Origin: Bacteroidia bacterium
GTDB taxonomy: Bacteria > Bacteroidota > Bacteroidia > Flavobacteriales > Flavobacteriaceae
Direction of reading: 5' to 3'
Length of the DNA stretch: 40,233 bases
Assembly: GCA_030431695.1 (NCBI GenBank)
Contig: JAUIIU010000021.1
Span: 1 to 40,233 of the forward strand
Shown: positions 1 through 8,546 of the stretch, one piece after another
How positions within the stretch are numbered: the stretch's first letter is position 1
How the letters are laid out: each line of letters starts with the position of its first letter
Notes under the pieces: generated by a model
Database searches by the model: none
What the model saw: the letters and a program-made list of their open reading frames with translations, nothing else
What the model was told of the DNA's origin: nothing
Made by a program: the position numbers and the translations under genes

Positions 1-408
1 GGCAGTATCTTCGTCGTATTTCAGGAGTTCGACGATGTCGGCGGCATGGGTGTCGTCTTCGATCTTATCGATGACCTCGCGCACGATCTCATCGTCCAGG
101 CCGGCGATGACGTCGGCGGCGTCATCCGTATCCATTTCCTGGAGTTCTTCGGCGATCTCCTTTGGCGAAAGCCTGTCGAGGATCTTTTCGCGTACATCCT
201 CATCCAGCTCCATCAGGGCTTCCGAAGTGATCTCGCTTTCAAGTAATTTTATCAGGTAGGTGGCCTCGTCGCTGTTGAGTTCTTCGAGGATCTCGGCAAC
301 ATCAGCAAAGTGCAGCTCATCCATCATTTGCCTCAAGGCGTGTCCATCCTTGTTGGCAATGAGTTGTTCGACTTGCGAAAGGTAATCAGTTGTTAGCTGA
401 AAGGCCAT
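1..408 (-). CDS. mgtE: Magnesium transporter MgtE, N-terminal part (cut by window edge)
   Basis: The frame is open for 136 codons from an ATG at 406-408 to the left edge with no stop, so only the N-terminus is present. The translation starts [20 protein letters not shown] and is an acidic, all-helical repeat protein with stretches such as [15 protein letters not shown] and [19 protein letters not shown]. This is the pattern of the cytoplasmic MgtE_N superhelical domain, which gates Mg2+ channels of the MgtE family by sensing intracellular Mg2+. The CBS pair and the membrane channel would lie outside the window. Its start lies 23 bases inside the end of rsmA, so translation is probably coupled to that gene; the rsmA-mgtE order fits the housekeeping block. 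Identification rests on the N-domain alone. Confidence 0.85.
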   Translation of the reverse strand, partial: MAFQLTTDYLSQVEQLIANKDGHALRQMMDELHFADVAEILEELNSDEATYLIKLLESEITSEALMELDEDVREKILDRLSPKEIAEELQEMDTDDAADVIAGLDDEIVREVIDKIEDDTHAADIVELLKYDEDTA

Positions 409-1186
409 CTTTCTCTATCTTTAGTGAAAGTTCAATAAACTTTGCTACCGAAAGTTGCTCCGGTCTGAGGCCAAAGATAGTATCTTCTTTTAGTTTTTGA
501 GAAAGATTGAGGCTTTTTAAGGAGTTCCTAAGGGTTTTACGTCTTTGCTGAAAAGCGGTTTTTACCAGGGTAAAAAACTGTTTTTCATCACATCGAAGAC
601 TGAAATCTTCTTTTCTCCTAAGTCGGATCACACCACTATCCACCTTGGGAGGAGGATTAAAGGCTCCCGGTTTTACCGTGAACAGGTACTCCGCATGGAA
701 AAACGCCTGTGTGAGTACCGAAAGTATTCCATAAGCTTTGCTGCCTTCCTTCTCGCAGATACGTCGGGCTACTTCTTTTTGAAACATACCTGTAAATTCA
801 GGGATACGCTCACGGTGTTCCAGCATTTTAAAAACGATCTGGGTTGAAATATTGTAAGGGTAGTTCCCGGTGATCGCAAAGGGCTCCCCCGGAAACAATT
901 CGTCCAGGTTGAATTTCAGAAAATCACCTTCAATGATGCTTAAGTTTTCTTCGGAATAATACTGTTCGAGATAGGCCACAGATTCGTGATCCAGATCCAT
1001 CGCCACCAGGCCAATAGGTTTGCGCAGCAGGTATTTCGTCAATACGCCCATGCCCGGGCCGATCTCCAACACCTTGTTATATCCTTCCAAAGTAAGGGTG
1101 TCGCCAATACGTTCGGCTATACCTTCGTCGTGGAGGAAATGTTGCCCCAGTTGTTTTTTTGCTCTAACGGAACCGGGTTTATTCAT
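386..1186 (-). CDS. rsmA: 16S rRNA (adenine1518-N6/adenine1519-N6)-dimethyltransferase RsmA (KsgA)
   Basis: RsmA uses S-adenosylmethionine to dimethylate two adjacent adenines in helix 45 of 16S rRNA, a late step of small-subunit assembly. The 266-residue protein has the family length and motifs: [13 protein letters not shown] near residue 15, SAM-binding motif [13 protein letters not shown] at about 39-50, and catalytic motif IV NYPYNIS at 108-114, where the usual NLPY reads [13 protein letters not shown] and [18 protein letters not shown] follow. The start ATG is directly followed by the conserved N-terminal RAKKxLGQHFL segment. The end overlaps the mgtE start by 23 bases; the DUF4286 gene ends 36 bases upstream. 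Inactivation of this enzyme in other bacteria gives kasugamycin resistance. Confidence 0.97.
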   Translation of the reverse strand: MNKPGSVRAKKQLGQHFLHDEGIAERIGDTLTLEGYNKVLEIGPGMGVLTKYLLRKPIGLVAMDLDHESVAYLEQYYSEENLSIIEGDFLKFNLDELFPGEPFAITGNYPYNISTQIVFKMLEHRERIPEFTGMFQKEVARRICEKEGSKAYGILSVLTQAFFHAEYLFTVKPGAFNPPPKVDSGVIRLRRKEDFSLRCDEKQFFTLVKTAFQQRRKTLRNSLKSLNLSQKLKEDTIFGLRPEQLSVAKFIELSLKIEKDGLSANN

Positions 1187-1222
1187 ATGAAACTGTGATT
1201 GATCTGTTGTAGTGGCTGAATC

Positions 1223-1531
1223 CTAATGTTCGCTGATAACTTCTAATTCTGTCCTGAAGGCTACGAATTTACCTTCAAACGGTTTGCTTTGCGCTCTCAG
1301 GGTTTCGGCATTTTCGCGGTAGTATTTCTGAAGGGTTTCCCTGCTATCGGTAGTGTACTGAATGGAGTAGGTAATTCCCCCCATCTCTTCTTCCACCATT
1401 ACCCGTGTCATTAAGGCTTTCGTAAATTTACCCGTATCCAGCATGGCCGGGATATGTTCATTCTTCATCCAGGTCACCCACTCGTCGTGAATAGTCTCGT
1501 CTATATTGATGGTTACGTTGTAAATGTACAT
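1223..1531 (-). CDS. DUF4286 family small protein
   Basis: A 102-residue protein beginning MYIYNVTINIDETIHDEWVT, with the motif WMKNEHIPAMLDTGKF and a C-terminal FEGKFVAFRTELEVI. These fit DUF4286, a short family widespread in Bacteroidota with a predicted ferredoxin-like alpha/beta fold; its function is unknown to me. It has no signal peptide or membrane segment and should be cytosolic. It lies between the TPR protein (5-base gap) and rsmA (36-base gap) on the same strand, so it is almost certainly co-transcribed with them. Nothing in the sequence shows a catalytic site. Confidence 0.85.
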   Translation of the reverse strand: MYIYNVTINIDETIHDEWVTWMKNEHIPAMLDTGKFTKALMTRVMVEEEMGGITYSIQYTTDSRETLQKYYRENAETLRAQSKPFEGKFVAFRTELEVISEH

Positions 1532-1536
1532 GGTTG

Positions 1537-3318
1537 CTAGTTGATCGCATCCCCCCTCAACATGCGGAATCGTTTACGGGCCTCCACGAAATATATGCTG
1601 TCGGCAAAATCGTAGATGATCTGCTCGTAAAGATCCTTTGCTTTTTCCGGTTGACCCAGCCTGGTCTCGTAGAGCTCTGCCAGGTGGAAAAATGCATCAT
1701 CTGCGAGTATGTCTTCCTTGTAGAATTCAATGATCTTGTTGTAAGAGGCTTCGGCCTTTTCGAATTCGTTGAGCTTTTCATACAACCTGCCCTGCCTGAG
1801 AAGTGCTTCGTCTTCGATCTTTTCACCTTTGTGGTTGTCCAGGATATCGTTCAACAGCGCAATAGCTTCCCTGTCTCTATTCTGAAGCGCAAGCAGATCT
1901 GCCCTTGCGAACTTCTTCAGTGCTGTTTGTGTAGAGTCTTCCAGGGAATTGTCCCGTATCATAAGGCTGAGTTCCATGGCGTCGTTGGCGATGAGTTGTG
2001 ATGCAGACTTTTTCAGGACGTCGAGTTGCACCTGCGCCCATTCGAAATCTCCCTTGTAGTAGCTTGTCTTTGCCACCTTGAACCTTGCTTCCTGGGCCAG
2101 GATGTCGTTTTGAACCTTCTTCTGTATCTGTGAATAATAGATCAGTGCCTGGTTGAATTTCTCATCAAATACGAGGATATCCGCCAGCTCCATCTTCACG
2201 CGCGCCTGTTGATAGATCGAGAGCCCTTTGTCTGCCAGTTCCTTCAGGTTGCCAATTGCCTTGTCTTTCTTCCCGGCCGAAAAGGCTAGGAAATGATTGT
2301 AGTCGATCTGAAGTACGTAGGAATTCACATCTCGGCCGTATTTGTCCAGCAGGGATTCAAATTCCTTCTCAATATTTTCAAATTCCTCCGGTGAGGCTAT
2401 TTCCAGCAGTATCTTCATCCGGTACTGCTGTCCCATCAGTTCTGCCTGGGGGGTAGGGGCGTTTTCGATCACGAACTCGATTATCTCCGAAGCGTCTTCA
2501 TAAGCACCTTCTTCCAGGGCGATAAGGGCAAGATCCACTATCCCGGTAAGTTCTACAGGGTCTCTCCGGAATATGGCCTTTTCCTGGACAAATGCTTTTT
2601 TGAATTGTTTTTGCTGGATGAACAGCCAACTCAGTAATTCGTTGTACAGCAGATCGGGGTTGGCTTGCGACCGTTTCAAAAGTGCCTTCCGAAGTACTTC
2701 ATTGGCCTCGTTGGTTGGGTCTTCATTGACATACTGACTGAAATTGCGCTTGGCTATCGAACGATAAGCCGGGTTGTCGCGCATCAGGTTCAGGTAGGTG
2801 CCGAACATTCGGTCCAGGTCACCCAATTCACCATAGATCCGTGCGAGCTGCACGTTAAAATCCTTGTTTGGATCACGTTCCATGGCGGTTTCGTATACTT
2901 CAACAGCTTCTTTCAGAAGGCTGTATTCCTCGAAATTCTTACCGATGGAATATGCGTACATCGGGTTTTCGTATGTGTAATCGATCGCTTTGCGATAACT
3001 TATCTGCGATAGCGAGTCCTTATCCTGTAAGGAATAATTGTAGCCCAGCTCTACATACAATTGTGGGATGATCCTCCTGGAATTCAGTTTTTTCTGAATT
3101 AATTCTTCAACAACCGAAAAGCGCTCCAGTTGTTGGTTCGACTGTATGATGTAAAGGAAAAAATCGAGTCGACCCGGGTTACGGTCATAAAGTTTGTCGT
3201 ACAAAGTGAGAGCCTTTTCGTACTCACCCCGATCGAAGTAATTCTTAGCCAATAGCTCATTCTGCCCTATGGACGGGGCAGAGACAAGGAGCAATAGAAT
3301 TATTACGAACAGTCGCAT
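1537..3318 (-). CDS. Exported tetratricopeptide-repeat protein
   Basis: I take the ATG at 3316-3318, giving 593 residues that begin MRLFVIILLLLVSAPSIGQ, a clear Sec signal peptide. An in-frame start at 3396 would add 26 residues lying inside serS and bury the signal, so I reject it. The mature protein is a long series of TPR helix pairs, for example AKNYFDRGEYEKALTLYDKL near the N-terminus and FEKAEASYNKIIEFYKEDIL near the C-terminus. No enzyme motif is visible. Such periplasmic or outer-membrane-associated TPR proteins are scaffolds; a specific partner cannot be named from sequence. It follows serS by 55 bases and is 5 bases from the DUF4286 gene. Confidence 0.88.
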   Translation of the reverse strand: MRLFVIILLLLVSAPSIGQNELLAKNYFDRGEYEKALTLYDKLYDRNPGRLDFFLYIIQSNQQLERFSVVEELIQKKLNSRRIIPQLYVELGYNYSLQDKDSLSQISYRKAIDYTYENPMYAYSIGKNFEEYSLLKEAVEVYETAMERDPNKDFNVQLARIYGELGDLDRMFGTYLNLMRDNPAYRSIAKRNFSQYVNEDPTNEANEVLRKALLKRSQANPDLLYNELLSWLFIQQKQFKKAFVQEKAIFRRDPVELTGIVDLALIALEEGAYEDASEIIEFVIENAPTPQAELMGQQYRMKILLEIASPEEFENIEKEFESLLDKYGRDVNSYVLQIDYNHFLAFSAGKKDKAIGNLKELADKGLSIYQQARVKMELADILVFDEKFNQALIYYSQIQKKVQNDILAQEARFKVAKTSYYKGDFEWAQVQLDVLKKSASQLIANDAMELSLMIRDNSLEDSTQTALKKFARADLLALQNRDREAIALLNDILDNHKGEKIEDEALLRQGRLYEKLNEFEKAEASYNKIIEFYKEDILADDAFFHLAELYETRLGQPEKAKDLYEQIIYDFADSIYFVEARKRFRMLRGDAIN

Positions 3319-3373
3319 ACGGTAAATATAACGATTTGATACCTGAAAAGTTATATCAAAAACAAAGCCGTTT

Positions 3374-4645
3374 TTAGGAGATGAGGTCGAAACCACAATA
3401 CGGAACCAGGATGTCCGGTATTCTTATCCCATCCGGGGTCTGGTAATTCTCTAGTATTCCGGCAAGTACACGGGGCAGGGCAAGGGCACTGCCATTGAGG
3501 GTGTGAACCAGTTGGTTCTTACCATCCTGGTCTTTGAATCGAAGTTTCAGGCGATTCGCCTGGAAGGTTTCAAAATTCGACACCGAGGAGATCTCAAGCC
3601 ATCGATCCTGTGCCGTAGAGAATACTTCAAAATCATAGGTCAGTGCAGAGGTAAAACCCAGGTCACCACCACAAAGTCGGAGGATGCGATACGGTAATTT
3701 CAGATCTCGCAAAATGCTTTTCACATGTTCTACCATTCCGTCCAGTGCAGCGTAGCTGTTTTCGGGATGTTCGATACGAACGATCTCCACCTTATCGAAC
3801 TGGTGAAGGCGGTTCAGCCCGCGAACGTGTGCACCATAACTTCCTGCTTCTCTTCGGAAACAGGGAGTATAACCCGTACATGTGATCGGGAGGTCACTGT
3901 GCATAAGCAGGTCACCCCTGAATAAATTGGTTACGGGAACTTCTGCGGTTGGGATCAGGTACAGGTTATCACCGGTCACATGGTACATTTGGCCTTCTTT
4001 GTCCGGCAATTGCCCGGTTCCGAATCCACTGGCTTCATTCACCATATGCGGCACCTGGTATTCGGTGTAACCAGCTTCGGTGTTCTTGTCGAGGAAATAG
4101 GTGATCAGTGCTCGTTGCAATTTAGCTCCCTTTCCTTTGTATACCGGGAATCCTGCGCCAGTCACTTTTACTCCAAGTTCGAAATCGATAAGGTCGTATT
4201 TCTTAGCCAGTTCCCAGTGTGGAAGTGCTTGTTCGCCAAGGACAGGTATGTCTCCTTCTTCAAAAACAACTTCGTTATCGTTCTCATCGGTGCCTGCCGG
4301 GACACTTTGGTGTGGGATATTTGGCAGGTTGTGAAGCAATTGTTCCATTTCCTCCACCGCAGAATTCAGCTGATCCTGTAGTTTTTTTGAAGATTCCTTT
4401 AGTTCAACGGTCTTTTCTTTCATGGCGTTAGCCTTGTCCACCTCGCCATTCTTGAAGAGCATCCCGATCTCCTTGGAATATTTGTTCGATTGCGACAAGG
4501 TCTCGTCAAGTTCGGCCTGGGTGGATCGTCTTACTTCATCGGCCCTGATCACGGCTTCCAGGTCTGCCTTTGAGTCCAGTCCTCGCTTTGCCAGTGCTTT
4601 GATATATTCCTCCTTGTGTTCTCGAATTTCGGTAACCTGTAGCAT
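3374..4645 (-). CDS. serS: Seryl-tRNA synthetase
   Basis: SerRS charges tRNA-Ser with serine. The 423-residue protein has the usual length. Residues 1-105 form the tRNA-binding antiparallel coiled coil, rich in Lys/Glu (KANAMKEKTVELKESSKKLQ). The class II core follows, with the serine-binding TAEVPVTN at about 233-240, motif 2 around 258-286 (CFRREAGSYGAHVRGLNRL, HQFD), and motif 3 GSALALPRVLAGILENYQ near the end. It is transcribed with the TPR gene; the spacer behind it contains a TAACTTTG -7-like sequence (4697-4704) that could give serS its own promoter. Nothing unusual is seen. Confidence 0.98.
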   Translation of the reverse strand: MLQVTEIREHKEEYIKALAKRGLDSKADLEAVIRADEVRRSTQAELDETLSQSNKYSKEIGMLFKNGEVDKANAMKEKTVELKESSKKLQDQLNSAVEEMEQLLHNLPNIPHQSVPAGTDENDNEVVFEEGDIPVLGEQALPHWELAKKYDLIDFELGVKVTGAGFPVYKGKGAKLQRALITYFLDKNTEAGYTEYQVPHMVNEASGFGTGQLPDKEGQMYHVTGDNLYLIPTAEVPVTNLFRGDLLMHSDLPITCTGYTPCFRREAGSYGAHVRGLNRLHQFDKVEIVRIEHPENSYAALDGMVEHVKSILRDLKLPYRILRLCGGDLGFTSALTYDFEVFSTAQDRWLEISSVSNFETFQANRLKLRFKDQDGKNQLVHTLNGSALALPRVLAGILENYQTPDGIRIPDILVPYCGFDLIS

Positions 4646-4696
4646 CTTCTTTGAAATTTAATTGCTCCCCAACGTTTTAGCATAGGAGAGCATTGG

Positions 4697-4704
4697 CAAA
4701 GTTA
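4697..4704 (-). promoter_or_regulatory. Candidate -7 element upstream of serS
   Basis: TAACTTTG on the minus strand fits the Bacteroidota -7 consensus TAnnTTTG exactly. It lies in the 69-base spacer between the HTTM stop and the serS ATG, about 50 bases before the ATG. No TTG is seen at the expected -33 distance, so the call is tentative. Confidence 0.4.
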
Positions 4705-4714
4705 TGGAAAAAGC

Positions 4715-6055
4715 CTATTTTATCTCCTCTTTTTTGTGATAATCCTCGGGAGAAGGGAGTATCCAGCTATGGTGTTTCAAGTGGTGCCATTCTTCTGCAG
4801 CGAGATCCGTTTGAAAGTCGATAAGCCGGTAAAACTCGCCATCGTTCACAGCAACTTTCACATCCATATAAACAGCCACATCCCTGCCTTTGCCGGCTTC
4901 AATTTTTTCAATACGCTGAGCGAGCTGCCAAAGGAGATCCGGTTTTGCCCTTACGTTCCTGTTTTGTTTTGAACTGAGAATCTCACTGTATTTGTAGCGT
5001 TCCCGGAGACCGGTATTCTTATCTTCCACCCAAACGGTGAGCATACCGCGTTTAGACCTAAGCATCATTCGCCAGCTTAGGCGGTGTGCTTCCTCTGTCC
5101 AGAGGACATCATCCTGAAAAAACCAATGCCGAAGCGGTAATCCAACCTGGAAGGCAAAATGAACGGCCACTACGGTGATGAGTACCCGCTTGTACTTCGG
5201 GACGATCACTTCGGCCTTATCGTAGAGAACAGTCCGTTTCCTGAGGAACCATCGCTGCAAGGTTTCAGGAGTAAAAAAGAAAAAGGCGAAGGCCATGGAC
5301 ATATACGGGAAGATCCCGATCTGGAACACAATGGAGTTGAACATATGAAAGAACACCGAAATCCAGAAGGCGACTACCCTGGTCCTCTTCCACAGTAGCA
5401 GGGGAACGATCAGCAGGTCGAAGAATATACCGAAGTACGCTATGCACCAATGTACCCAATCCTGTTGCAGGAATTCTCCAATAAGCCAATAATGTTTCTT
5501 GCCCGACATAAAATAGCCGGCAACCGTCGCGTCAAGCCAGTCCGGGTAAAGTTTCGCCACGGCAGCATAGGTATAAACGATCCCTACCTGCAGTACTACC
5601 ACCACTTTGACCCACTGTGGCATGGACGGGGATTTAAAAGACGGTTTGCGTCGAGCATCAAGGGAGAACCATCGGCTGGCAGGAAGGAACACCATGATCC
5701 AGCACAGCAACATCATGAGGTAATAATGGTTGTTGTAGGAGGTCTTCTGCATGAGGTAAACGCAGGTCCACATGACGGCGTAGGCGGCCATACTAAACCG
5801 ATAACGGTAACCCAGCATCACGGCGATCCCGAAGACACCCATAAGGGCGAAATAGAAATACATACCATTTCCGGGGAGAGGTTGAAGAAACTCAAAGCCG
5901 ATGAAATTAAAGGTGAATTCCGGATCGACCAAGGTTCGCTTAACCCACCCGGTTGCGATGGCCCCGAATGCTTCGAGAGTGATAAGCAGGCCGAAGACCG
6001 CACGCCAGAGAACGAGCCCGGTATTGTCGATTTGTTTAAAGAGCAGTCTATCCAA
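4715..6055 (-). CDS. HTTM / vitamin K-dependent gamma-carboxylase-like membrane protein
   Basis: A 446-residue protein with several hydrophobic segments in the first ~290 residues and a soluble C-terminal part. The segment AAVAKLYPDWL (about 164-174) resembles the region around the catalytic Lys of vitamin K-dependent gamma-glutamyl carboxylases; here that Lys would be K168. The HTTM domain groups these carboxylases with bacterial homologues of mostly unknown activity. By family knowledge it could be a vitamin K/menaquinone-dependent epoxidase or carboxylase acting at the inner membrane, but the substrate is unknown and carboxylase activity should not be assumed. The start overlaps the ribF stop by 8 bases, so it is read in the pth-ribF-HTTM-serS row. 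Confidence 0.8.
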   Translation of the reverse strand: MDRLLFKQIDNTGLVLWRAVFGLLITLEAFGAIATGWVKRTLVDPEFTFNFIGFEFLQPLPGNGMYFYFALMGVFGIAVMLGYRYRFSMAAYAVMWTCVYLMQKTSYNNHYYLMMLLCWIMVFLPASRWFSLDARRKPSFKSPSMPQWVKVVVVLQVGIVYTYAAVAKLYPDWLDATVAGYFMSGKKHYWLIGEFLQQDWVHWCIAYFGIFFDLLIVPLLLWKRTRVVAFWISVFFHMFNSIVFQIGIFPYMSMAFAFFFFTPETLQRWFLRKRTVLYDKAEVIVPKYKRVLITVVAVHFAFQVGLPLRHWFFQDDVLWTEEAHRLSWRMMLRSKRGMLTVWVEDKNTGLRERYKYSEILSSKQNRNVRAKPDLLWQLAQRIEKIEAGKGRDVAVYMDVKVAVNDGEFYRLIDFQTDLAAEEWHHLKHHSWILPSPEDYHKKEEIK

Positions 6056-6980
6056 AATTCTTCAAATAGTTTCGGGCGTAAGCCTCATCTCTTTGAATGG
6101 CTTCCTGAAGCTCACTGACGTTTTCAAAGGTTTCCTCTTTTCGTATCCTGGCAATGAATTGAATTCGCATGTCGCGATCGTATAGATCATCTTCAAAATC
6201 CAGGTAATAGGTCTCGATGGTGCGTTGTTCGCCACCCACGGTTGGATTGGTGCCAATACTGGTAATGCCATGGACCATTTTACCGTTTATTTCTGAAAAA
6301 ACAATATACACCCCATTCGCTGGGATGAGTTTGTATTTCTCCTTCACTTCAAGATTTGCAGTTGGGTAGGCGATCGTCCTGCCTATTTTTTTTCCCGGAA
6401 CCACGACCCCGGAAAGCATGAACGAATACCCGAGAAACTTGTTTGCCGTTGCAATGTCGCCTTCTTCCAGGGCTTTGCGGATCTTGGTGGAACTCACGGT
6501 GACCTCACTGATCTCCTGGGCGGAAATCTCTACAACTTCGAAATCGAAGAGTCGACCAAATTCCCTCATTTCGTTGATACTGGCGTTACGATTGCGCCCG
6601 AAACGATGGTCGTAGCCGATCACTACTTTCTTAGCGCGGATGGATTCAACAAGGAGGTCCCGAACAAAATCCACGGCCGAGAGCCTTGAAAACTCCCGGG
6701 TGAATGGATGGACGATCAGATGATCGAGCCCGATCTTTTCGAGTAATTCCTTCTTTTCGGAAATAGTATTGATCAATTTGATATTGCTCTCTTTCTGCAA
6801 AACCATCCGTGGATGAGGAAAGAACGTCAACAGTACGGACTGTATCCCCTCTTTTTTTGCCGAAGCGACCAGGCGTTCCAGGATGGCCTTGTGTCCCACA
6901 TGAACCCCGTCGAAGGTTCCGATGGTCACTACACAGGGTTTTTCCGCCTTATACGATCTTGCCGAGCTGTGTTCTTTCAT
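6048..6980 (-). CDS. ribF: Bifunctional riboflavin kinase / FMN adenylyltransferase
   Basis: RibF converts riboflavin to FMN and then FAD in the cytosol. The 310-residue protein has the N-terminal nucleotidyltransferase domain with GTFDGVHVGH at residues 21-30, GYDHRFGRNRN around 122-132, and SSTKIR at about 163-168. The C-terminal riboflavin kinase domain carries GRTIAYPTANL (about 200-210), ANGVYIV, and the SIGTNPTV stretch ending in the conserved E of RTIETYYLDF. Length and domain order are normal. The ATG lies one base after the pth stop and the stop overlaps the HTTM start by 8 bases, indicating an operon with coupled translation. Confidence 0.97.
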   Translation of the reverse strand: MKEHSSARSYKAEKPCVVTIGTFDGVHVGHKAILERLVASAKKEGIQSVLLTFFPHPRMVLQKESNIKLINTISEKKELLEKIGLDHLIVHPFTREFSRLSAVDFVRDLLVESIRAKKVVIGYDHRFGRNRNASINEMREFGRLFDFEVVEISAQEISEVTVSSTKIRKALEEGDIATANKFLGYSFMLSGVVVPGKKIGRTIAYPTANLEVKEKYKLIPANGVYIVFSEINGKMVHGITSIGTNPTVGGEQRTIETYYLDFEDDLYDRDMRIQFIARIRKEETFENVSELQEAIQRDEAYARNYLKNFG

Positions 6981-6981
6981 C

Positions 6982-7614
6982 CTATTTCCCGTTGAAGGTA
7001 TTCATCGTAATATTGATTCCCGCCAACCCAAAACTCTCAATGATCTCTTTTCCTTTCTTGAAACGCTCCGGGAGTTTGTCCACTTCTTCCGGAGTCCATT
7101 CTCCAAGGACATAATCCACCTGTCTTCCTTTGGAGAAATCATCACTGATACCAAATCGGAATCTATTGTATTTAGTGGTTTGAAGTGTATTTTGTATATC
7201 GGCCAGCCCGTTGTGCCCGCCGTCGCTGCCCTTGGTCTTCACGCGCAGCGTTCCGAAGGGGAGATTGAGATCGTCCGTAATGACCAGTAGGTTCTCCAAT
7301 AGGATCTTTTCTTTCTCCAGCCAGTATTTGATCGACTTTCCACTTAGATTCATAAATGTGCTTGGCTTGAGTAGCAGGAAGCTTCGTCCTTTTTTCTTAA
7401 AAGTAGTAACATCTCCCAATTTCTGTGTTTCCCAATTCAACGACTCCTCATCGGCCAAGTGATCCAGCATTTGGAAGCCTACATTGTGCCTGGTATTATG
7501 ATATTTAGGGCCGATATTTCCAAGGCCGGCGATGAGAAATTTTTTCATAGGGTCAGCTTCTGAAAGAAGTGAGTTCGATCTTATTCCAAATAGTTTCCTG
7601 AAAAACGCGATCAT
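6982..7614 (-). CDS. pth: Peptidyl-tRNA hydrolase
   Basis: Pth releases tRNA from prematurely dropped peptidyl-tRNA. The core has GLGNIGPKYHNTRHNVGF, with the catalytic His in NTRHNVGF, then TFMNLSG and SDGGHNGLADI. The reading frame begins at 7614 with 22 residues (MIAFFRKLFGIRSN...) before a second ATG at 7546-7548 that gives the canonical MKKFLIAGLGN start and 188 residues. Short basic extensions of this kind exist in flavobacterial homologues as I recall, but the internal ATG may be the true start. A rho-independent terminator for rplY lies just upstream (7642-7671), so pth should have its own promoter, and the row pth-ribF-HTTM starts here. Confidence 0.95.
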   Translation of the reverse strand: MIAFFRKLFGIRSNSLLSEADPMKKFLIAGLGNIGPKYHNTRHNVGFQMLDHLADEESLNWETQKLGDVTTFKKKGRSFLLLKPSTFMNLSGKSIKYWLEKEKILLENLLVITDDLNLPFGTLRVKTKGSDGGHNGLADIQNTLQTTKYNRFRFGISDDFSKGRQVDYVLGEWTPEEVDKLPERFKKGKEIIESFGLAGINITMNTFNGK

Positions 7615-7641
7615 TCGGTTTTTTAATTCTGAAGTAAAAAT

Positions 7642-7671
7642 AAAAAAAGCATCCGTGATTCACGGATGCTT
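7642..7671 (-). terminator. Rho-independent terminator of rplY
   Basis: An 11-bp perfect stem (7647-7657 with 7661-7671, core GCATCCGTG/CACGGATGC) with a 3-base loop is followed on the minus strand by seven U residues. It lies about 24 bases after the rplY stop. Confidence 0.9.
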
Positions 7672-7694
7672 CAGTATATATTAATATGAAGAGT

Positions 7695-8366
7695 CTATTC
7701 CTCTGCTGGCGCTTCGGCGGCTGGTGCTTCAGCTCCTTCTCCACCTTCGGCTGCTGCACCTTCAGCACCCTCTTCTCCTTCTTCTCCTTCTTCTTCCTCA
7801 TCCACTTCGTCGACGATAGCGGTACGAGAAGTTCTAACCTGACAAATAACCGTGTTGTCCGGATGGAGGATATTAAAGTCTTCAGCTTCTACTGAAGTTA
7901 CATATTTCTTATGTCCGATCTTCATTTCAGTGATATCCACTTCGATAAAATCCGGAAGGTTATCAGGCAGGGCCTTAACACGAAGTTTTCTGTTCACAAT
8001 TCGAAGAACACCTCCGTTTCGAACACCTCTGGAATTACCGGTAATCCGCACAGGAATTTCCATCATCACTTCTTTGTCGTCGAAGATCTGATAGAAGTCC
8101 ATATGAAGAATTCTGTCAGTTACTGGGTGAAATTGAATGTCTTGAAGTATGGCGTTTACTTTGGTGCCATCTTCTAAGGCAATTACAACCGTATGTACAT
8201 CCGGAGTATACACAAGGTTTTTAAATGCCAGGTCATCTGCTGAAAAGTGAATTGGCTCATCTCCTCCGTATACTACGCAAGGAACCTTTCCAGCATTACG
8301 CAAGGCTTTCGTTGCCGATTTGCCCACGCTTTCTCTTTTAGATCCGTTGATTGTAATTGATTTCAT
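7695..8366 (-). CDS. rplY: 50S ribosomal protein L25/general stress protein Ctc
   Basis: L25 binds 5S rRNA in the large subunit. The 223-residue form has the N-terminal L25 domain ([20 protein letters not shown] ... HMDFYQIF to about residue 95), then the C-terminal beta domain of the long CTC/TL5 type (about 96-185, [16 protein letters not shown]). It ends with a low-complexity acidic, Ala-rich tail ([20 protein letters not shown]). Such tails occur in Bacteroidota homologues. The gene follows prs by 180 bases and carries its own candidate promoter (TACATTTG, 8422-8429) and a strong terminator, so it is probably a single-gene unit or can be expressed alone. Confidence 0.96.
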   Translation of the reverse strand: MKSITINGSKRESVGKSATKALRNAGKVPCVVYGGDEPIHFSADDLAFKNLVYTPDVHTVVIALEDGTKVNAILQDIQFHPVTDRILHMDFYQIFDDKEVMMEIPVRITGNSRGVRNGGVLRIVNRKLRVKALPDNLPDFIEVDITEMKIGHKKYVTSVEAEDFNILHPDNTVICQVRTSRTAIVDEVDEEEEGEEGEEGAEGAAAEGGEGAEAPAAEAPAEE

Positions 8367-8421
8367 TTTGAAATTTTCATTAATAATGTCCCTTTGAAGC
8401 CTGTTCAGGCGAAAGAGGGTG

Positions 8422-8429
8422 CAAATGTA
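8422..8429 (-). promoter_or_regulatory. -7 promoter element for rplY
   Basis: TACATTTG on the minus strand is a perfect TAnnTTTG, 56 bases before the rplY ATG. The same octamer is found upstream of prs at 9512-9519, supporting both. No clear TTG at -33. Confidence 0.55.
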
Positions 8430-8546
8430 GGGCTTTTTTACAAAAGTCTAAAAGAAATACTGGAAAGATTCAAGAACTGTGACACAAGATGTAAGACAAG
8501 GATAGAATTGGTTCTGAGCAGGTTAGAACACCCGTCATAGTTGGAC

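Noticed and set aside
3319-3396. Upstream start of the TPR protein
   Set aside because: It overlaps serS and would bury the clear signal peptide that begins at 3318.
7695-7800. Repetitive DNA at the end of rplY as a possible tandem repeat element
   Set aside because: It encodes the acidic Ala/Glu/Gly tail of L25; the repetition follows from the protein.
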